Shown one piece after another: positions 62,997 to 64,000 of a stretch of DNA of 64,000 nucleotides (its first letter is position 1; each line of letters opens with the position of its first letter). Origin of the DNA: Pseudomonas rustica (GTDB lineage Bacteria; Pseudomonadota; Gammaproteobacteria; Pseudomonadales; Pseudomonadaceae); assembly GCF_018336155.1 (NCBI RefSeq), contig NZ_JAGYHF010000007.1, forward strand, positions 124,001 to 188,000, read 5' to 3'. The notes beneath the pieces were generated by a model. That model was given only the letters and a program-made list of their open reading frames with translations, was not told where the DNA came from and did no database searches. The translations under genes and the position numbers were made by a program.

Positions 62997-63725
62997 ATGA
63001 CGCAAAACATCTACGACGATCCCGAGTTTTTCCAGGGCTACAGCCAGATGAACCGCTCCATCGGCGGGCTCGATGCCGCGCCGGAATGGCCGGCGCTCAA
63101 GGCATTGTTGCCGGCCATGCATGGTTTGAATGTGGTCGATCTGGGTTGTGGTTATGGCTGGTTCAGCCGTTGGGCGAGTGAGAACGGTGCCGCCAATGTG
63201 CTGGGTCTGGATGTTTCGGAGAAGATGCTGGAGCGCGCGCGGCAGACAACGGTGGCGACGAATATCCGTTATGAACGTGCCGATCTTGAGCAGCTCGACC
63301 TGCCGGTTTGCAGTGTTGATCTGGCGTACAGTTCACTGGCGCTGCACTACATCAAGAACTTGTCGGGGCTGTTTGCTCACCTGTATGCGGCGTTGAAACC
63401 GGGTGCGCACTTTGTGTTTTCCATCGAGCATCCGATCTTTATGGCCCCGCGTAATCCGGGGTGGCTGGTTGATAGCGAGGGCAACAAGCGTTGGCCGCTG
63501 GACAGTTATCAGATGGAAGGTGAGCGGGTGACCCATTGGTTGGCCGAGGGCGTGATCAAGCAGCATCGTACGATCGGGACGCTGCTCAATTCGTTGATTG
63601 AGGCGGGGTTCACCATTCGTCATGTCAATGAATGGGGGCCGAGTGATGCCGAGGTGGCGGCACAACCGGCGCTGGCGGAAGAGCGGGAGCGGCCGATGAT
63701 GATGCTGGTCGCGGTGCAGCGTTGA
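62997..63725 (+). CDS. Class I SAM-dependent methyltransferase
   Basis: The 242 residues have motif I VVDLGCGYGWFSRWA near 45, acidic motif II LGLDVSEKMLERAR and motif IV DLAYSSLALHYI, with LYAALKPGAHFVFSIEHP after it. The opening NIYDDPEFFQGYSQM is common in small-molecule methyltransferases of this type. The ATG at 62997 is preceded by AGAG; the 16-codon extension lacks support. The substrate is unknown. Confidence 0.9.
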   Translation: MTQNIYDDPEFFQGYSQMNRSIGGLDAAPEWPALKALLPAMHGLNVVDLGCGYGWFSRWASENGAANVLGLDVSEKMLERARQTTVATNIRYERADLEQLDLPVCSVDLAYSSLALHYIKNLSGLFAHLYAALKPGAHFVFSIEHPIFMAPRNPGWLVDSEGNKRWPLDSYQMEGERVTHWLAEGVIKQHRTIGTLLNSLIEAGFTIRHVNEWGPSDAEVAAQPALAEERERPMMMLVAVQR

Positions 63726-63744
63726 ATGGATTCAACCTTGGAAT

Positions 63745-63897
63745 AGCCCCTCACCCTAGCCCTCTCCCAGAGGGAGAAGGAACTGACCGAGGTGCCTGTT
63801 CGAGCTACGCCGACCTGCGATATCGAGCCGAACTCAGGATTTGAAAAGCCCCCAAATCAGCTCCCTCTCCCTTGGGAGAGGGCTGGGGTGAGGGGCT
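63745..63897. repeat. Inverted repeat (CCCCTCACCC / GGGTGAGGGG class)
   Basis: AGCCCCTCACCCTAGCCCTC at the left pairs with its near-complement ending at 63897. Each arm contains a CTCTCCC/GGGAGAG hairpin. It is a typical intergenic repeat found widely in proteobacteria. Confidence 0.82.
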
Positions 63898-63947
63898 CGC
63901 CGGATGTAACGCCGCCGCTCTCCAGTCGAACAACGCATTCGTTCGTT

Positions 63948-64000
63948 TCAGCGAGTCGCGACGATAAACAACCGAGGAAACGGCAACAGCACCGACCCAT
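63948..64000 (-). CDS. C-terminal end of a minus-strand gene, partial
   Basis: On the complement the last codons read GSVLLPFPRLFIVATR followed by TGA at 63950-63948. The LPFPRLFIVA ending is common in class I methyltransferases, so the gene may be another one. The start lies beyond the window. This is only 17 codons, so it is a tentative call. Confidence 0.45.
   Translation of the reverse strand, partial: GSVLLPFPRLFIVATR

Noticed and set aside
1..64000. CRISPR array
   Set aside because: No series of regularly spaced identical repeats was found; repeats present are palindromic REP types.

Overview
The window is a piece of a Pseudomonas chromosome, most likely from the P. fluorescens group. 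The evidence is the gene order algU-mucA-mucB-mucD next to nadB, dapA-bamC-purC, a tctDE/opdH/tctCBA citrate-type block, phaG, high GC, and many REP/REPIN palindromes typical of that group. No sequence search was possible, so all family names come from motifs and general protein resemblance.

Layout. Positions 1-7570 are core genes: rnd (cut by the window edge), eptA, an MFS transporter with LysR regulators, a CHMI-family isomerase and two small conserved genes. Positions 7721-19768 are a 12 kb mobile element inserted in the 3' end of tRNA-Ser(CGA). It has a tyrosine integrase at one end, att repeats at both ends and paired 11-bp motifs beside each end. Its cargo is a lone receiver protein, a Rap1a-like gene broken by a stop codon, a serine recombinase with a res-like array, and a compact minus-strand operon. 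That operon runs from about 18744 to 13151 as nine overlapping genes; it contains a tape-measure-like protein and three proteins with the same C-x2-C-x12/13-C-x3-C zinc-ribbon. I see no capsid, terminase, portal or replication genes, so it is either a prophage remnant or a phage satellite of unusual content. No REPIN was seen in it.

Positions 19749-46419 are again core: tRNA-Ser, purC, an MBL hydrolase, bamC, dapA, gcvR-like, bcp, an AI-2E family permease, TusA-like, bepA, the AlgU envelope-stress operon (without mucC), nadB, ygfX-sdhE, ygfZ, an HDOD protein, the tricarboxylate regulator and transport genes, ung and an acyl-CoA hydratase/hydrolase family gene. Two tyrosine-rich lipoproteins follow.

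Positions 47552-57634 are a guanidine-utilisation operon: a sigma-54-type promoter, a guanidine-I (ykkC) riboswitch, an ABC importer, the two carboxyguanidine deiminase subunits, a biotin-dependent guanidine/urea carboxylase and allophanate hydrolase. Together these would import guanidine and convert it to ammonia and CO2 as a nitrogen source. Two REPINs have entered the coding sequences here: one lies in frame inside the carboxylase, and the other forms the C-terminus of the hydrolase.

The window ends with a diguanylate cyclase, a Cys-rich protein, rsuA, phaG, tRNA-Gly(CCC), a higBA toxin-antitoxin pair whose toxin has an in-frame stop, a methyltransferase, and the tail of one further minus-strand gene.
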